A stretch of DNA of 64,000 nucleotides from Longispora sp040681875 (lineage in GTDB: Bacteria > Actinomycetota > Actinomycetes > Mycobacteriales > Micromonosporaceae). Each line of letters begins with the position of its first letter. The first letter of the stretch is position 1. Below are positions 62,794 to 64,000 of the stretch, piece after piece. The stretch spans positions 310,001 to 374,000 of the forward strand of contig NZ_JBFAZP010000004.1 in NCBI RefSeq assembly GCF_040681875.1, given 5' to 3'. A program made the translations under genes and the position numbers. Below the pieces are notes generated by a model, which saw only the letters and a program-made list of their open reading frames with translations, was not told the DNA's origin and did not search any database.

Positions 62794-63726
62794 TCAGTAG
62801 ACGGCGACGCCGTACAGGGACTGGGCGCGGGTGACCGAGGCGTAGAAGGTGGTGCCGCCCGAGGAGCAGTTGCCCGAGCCGCCGGACAGGATGCCGATCG
62901 CCACCGACCCCGCGTACAGCGGACCGCCGCTGTCCCCCGGCTCGGCGCAGACGTTCGTGCGGATCAGGCCGGTGACCGTCCCGCCGCCCGGGTAGTTGAC
63001 CGTGGCGTTGAGGCCCGTGACCGTCCCCGCACGCACCCCGCTGGTCGGGCCGCTGCGCCGGACGGCCTGCCCGACGGAGCCCGGGGCGGCGGAGGCGATG
63101 TCCTGGACCCCGGCGCCGTACAGGGTGACGTCGCCGGGGTGCGGGATCGCCGGGTTGGTGTAGCGGACCAGGGCGAGGTCGTAGCCGGCGTGCACGGACG
63201 TGACGACGCCGAGGACGACGGTGAGGGCCGGGTCGGCGTACACCGTGCCGCCGACCTTGGGGACGCAGTGCGCGGCGGTGAGGAACGAGTACGTGGTGCC
63301 GGCGCGGACGTTGAACGCGACGGCGCACCGGCCCGGGTAGAACGGCTCGCCGCCCCGCAGCCGGGGGGCGAACAGGCCGGGTTCGCGGACCAGGGTCGCG
63401 CCCGCCCGGCGCGCGGCGGCGGCCACGGTGGACAGGTCGGCGCCGGTGACCGAGTCGTCGGCGGCCACCACCGGCCGGCCGGTCGCGGGGTCGGTCCACC
63501 AGGCGGTGCCGGGGACGCGGGGCGAACGGGCCAGCTCGGCGTACCCGTCGGATCCGGGGTGGTCCGTGATCGGGCGGCCCGGGTCGGCGTACCCGTCGGA
63601 GGTTGTGGATCGTGCCGGATCCGCGGCAGCGGCGGGGTCGGGTGCCAGGGCCGCGAAAGCCGCTGAAGGGCTGGTCAGGGCCGCGAGGAGGAGGGTCAGG
63701 ACGGTGAGGGAGCGGGCGGTGCGCAC
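62794..63726 (-). CDS. Secreted S1-family serine protease with short pro-region
   Basis: 310 residues, GTG with GGGAGG upstream. Signal peptide (SLTVLTLLLAALTSPSAAFA), a pro-region of about 95 residues containing two copies of SDGYA (43-47 and 59-63), then the protease domain. Triad His153 (FLTAAHC), Asp183 (AGYDLALV) and Ser266 (EPGDSGGP). Close in design to the protease at 34053-35114 but with a shorter pro-region lacking the typical streptogrisin pro-domain. Convergent with the DUF692 partner gene. Confidence 0.92.
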   Translation of the reverse strand: MRTARSLTVLTLLLAALTSPSAAFAALAPDPAAAADPARSTTSDGYADPGRPITDHPGSDGYAELARSPRVPGTAWWTDPATGRPVVAADDSVTGADLSTVAAAARRAGATLVREPGLFAPRLRGGEPFYPGRCAVAFNVRAGTTYSFLTAAHCVPKVGGTVYADPALTVVLGVVTSVHAGYDLALVRYTNPAIPHPGDVTLYGAGVQDIASAAPGSVGQAVRRSGPTSGVRAGTVTGLNATVNYPGGGTVTGLIRTNVCAEPGDSGGPLYAGSVAIGILSGGSGNCSSGGTTFYASVTRAQSLYGVAVY

Positions 63727-63858
63727 GGAGGGGCCTCCCAGTTACATAGATGGACGTCAGTCAATTGCAGCGGCCCCGCCCCCGGGTGACAAGGGACGGA
63801 CCATGCCGTCATGCGGGTTCCCCATATTGGCGTCATACTGGGTCGACAAATCCGTCAG

Positions 63859-64000
63859 ATGCGTATGATGACGACGCCGAAGCCCGGTGACCTGCTGGTT
63901 CTCGACCGCGACGCCTCGCCCCAGTTCGCCGGGCGGCCACTGACCGTCCGGGTGATCCGGATGACGGATCGACGGTCCTCCGTGGGCGGCTGGGGGTGGG
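63859..64000 (+). CDS. Hypothetical protein (5' part only, cut by window end)
   Basis: 47 complete codons are visible: after three possible Met starts (63859, 63865, 63868) the chain reads TTPKPGDLLVLDRDASPQF, then GRPLTVRVIRMTDRRSS. It is soluble and beta-rich, with no recognisable motif. No clear RBS is present. It is divergent from the S1 protease gene. Confidence 0.5.
   Translation, partial: MRMMTTPKPGDLLVLDRDASPQFAGRPLTVRVIRMTDRRSSVGGWGW

Overview
This is a 64 kb window of very GC-rich DNA (roughly 72% G+C by eye) with actinobacterial gene content. It has a Pup-ligase/pafBC/tatAC/helY block arranged much as in mycobacteria, streptogrisin-type secreted proteases, DUF5753 and WYL regulators, frequent GTG/TTG starts, and at least sixteen genes whose start codon lies 6-7 nt after a TANNNT-like -10 element. 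The absence of mycolate-type genes and the content overall suggest a filamentous actinomycete such as a Micromonosporaceae member. That placement is inference.

Region 1 (1-7.8 kb): a partial XRE/DUF5753 regulator, an FhuF-like 2Fe-2S protein, then a compact class II lanthipeptide locus. A LanM synthetase is followed directly by a 79-residue precursor with a mersacidin-type leader and an acidic two-Cys core ending in WWIW, then by a large ATPase-LuxR activator. No LanT transporter or protease is present in the window.

Region 2 (7.9-24.2 kb): mostly accessory and regulatory genes. These include a DUF1508 protein, a MarR/membrane-protein divergent pair with a visible operator, a P-loop ATPase, a LysR divergent from a secreted M64 metallopeptidase, an NB-ARC/TPR regulator, a quinone oxidoreductase, a HAD phosphatase, a MerR divergent from a P450, and two tandem secreted Asp-box (BNR) proteins duplicated together with their promoters.

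Region 3 (24.4-35.1 kb): aminopeptidase N with a voltage-gated-type K+ channel, a GGDEF diguanylate cyclase, a secreted CHAP protein, a penicillin acylase, a 5'-3' exonuclease and a streptogrisin-like protease.

Region 4 (35.4-48.6 kb): the core block helY, HAD, diacylglycerol kinase, tatC, tatA, pafC, pafB and pafA, with a DUF3866 protein, another HAD, small membrane proteins and a 60-bp tandem hairpin repeat.

Region 5 (48.6-59.5 kb): cell-surface functions. These are RmlC, a trypsin-like protease, DUF2304, DUF2142 and GtrA membrane proteins, a GT4 glycosyltransferase, an Sfp-type phosphopantetheinyl transferase, two coupled peptidoglycan peptidases (M74 and M15), a class C beta-lactamase-like hydrolase, and an HxlR/azoreductase divergent pair with two operators.

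Region 6 (59.7-62.7 kb): a P-loop protein, then three overlapping genes: a TIGR04222-type membrane protein with a Ser/Gly tail carrying seven Cys, a DUF692 (MNIO) iron oxidase and a small partner protein. This looks like a RiPP-like system that modifies a membrane-anchored Cys-rich tail, and it is the strongest candidate for an undescribed system here. The window ends with another secreted S1 protease and a partial unknown gene.
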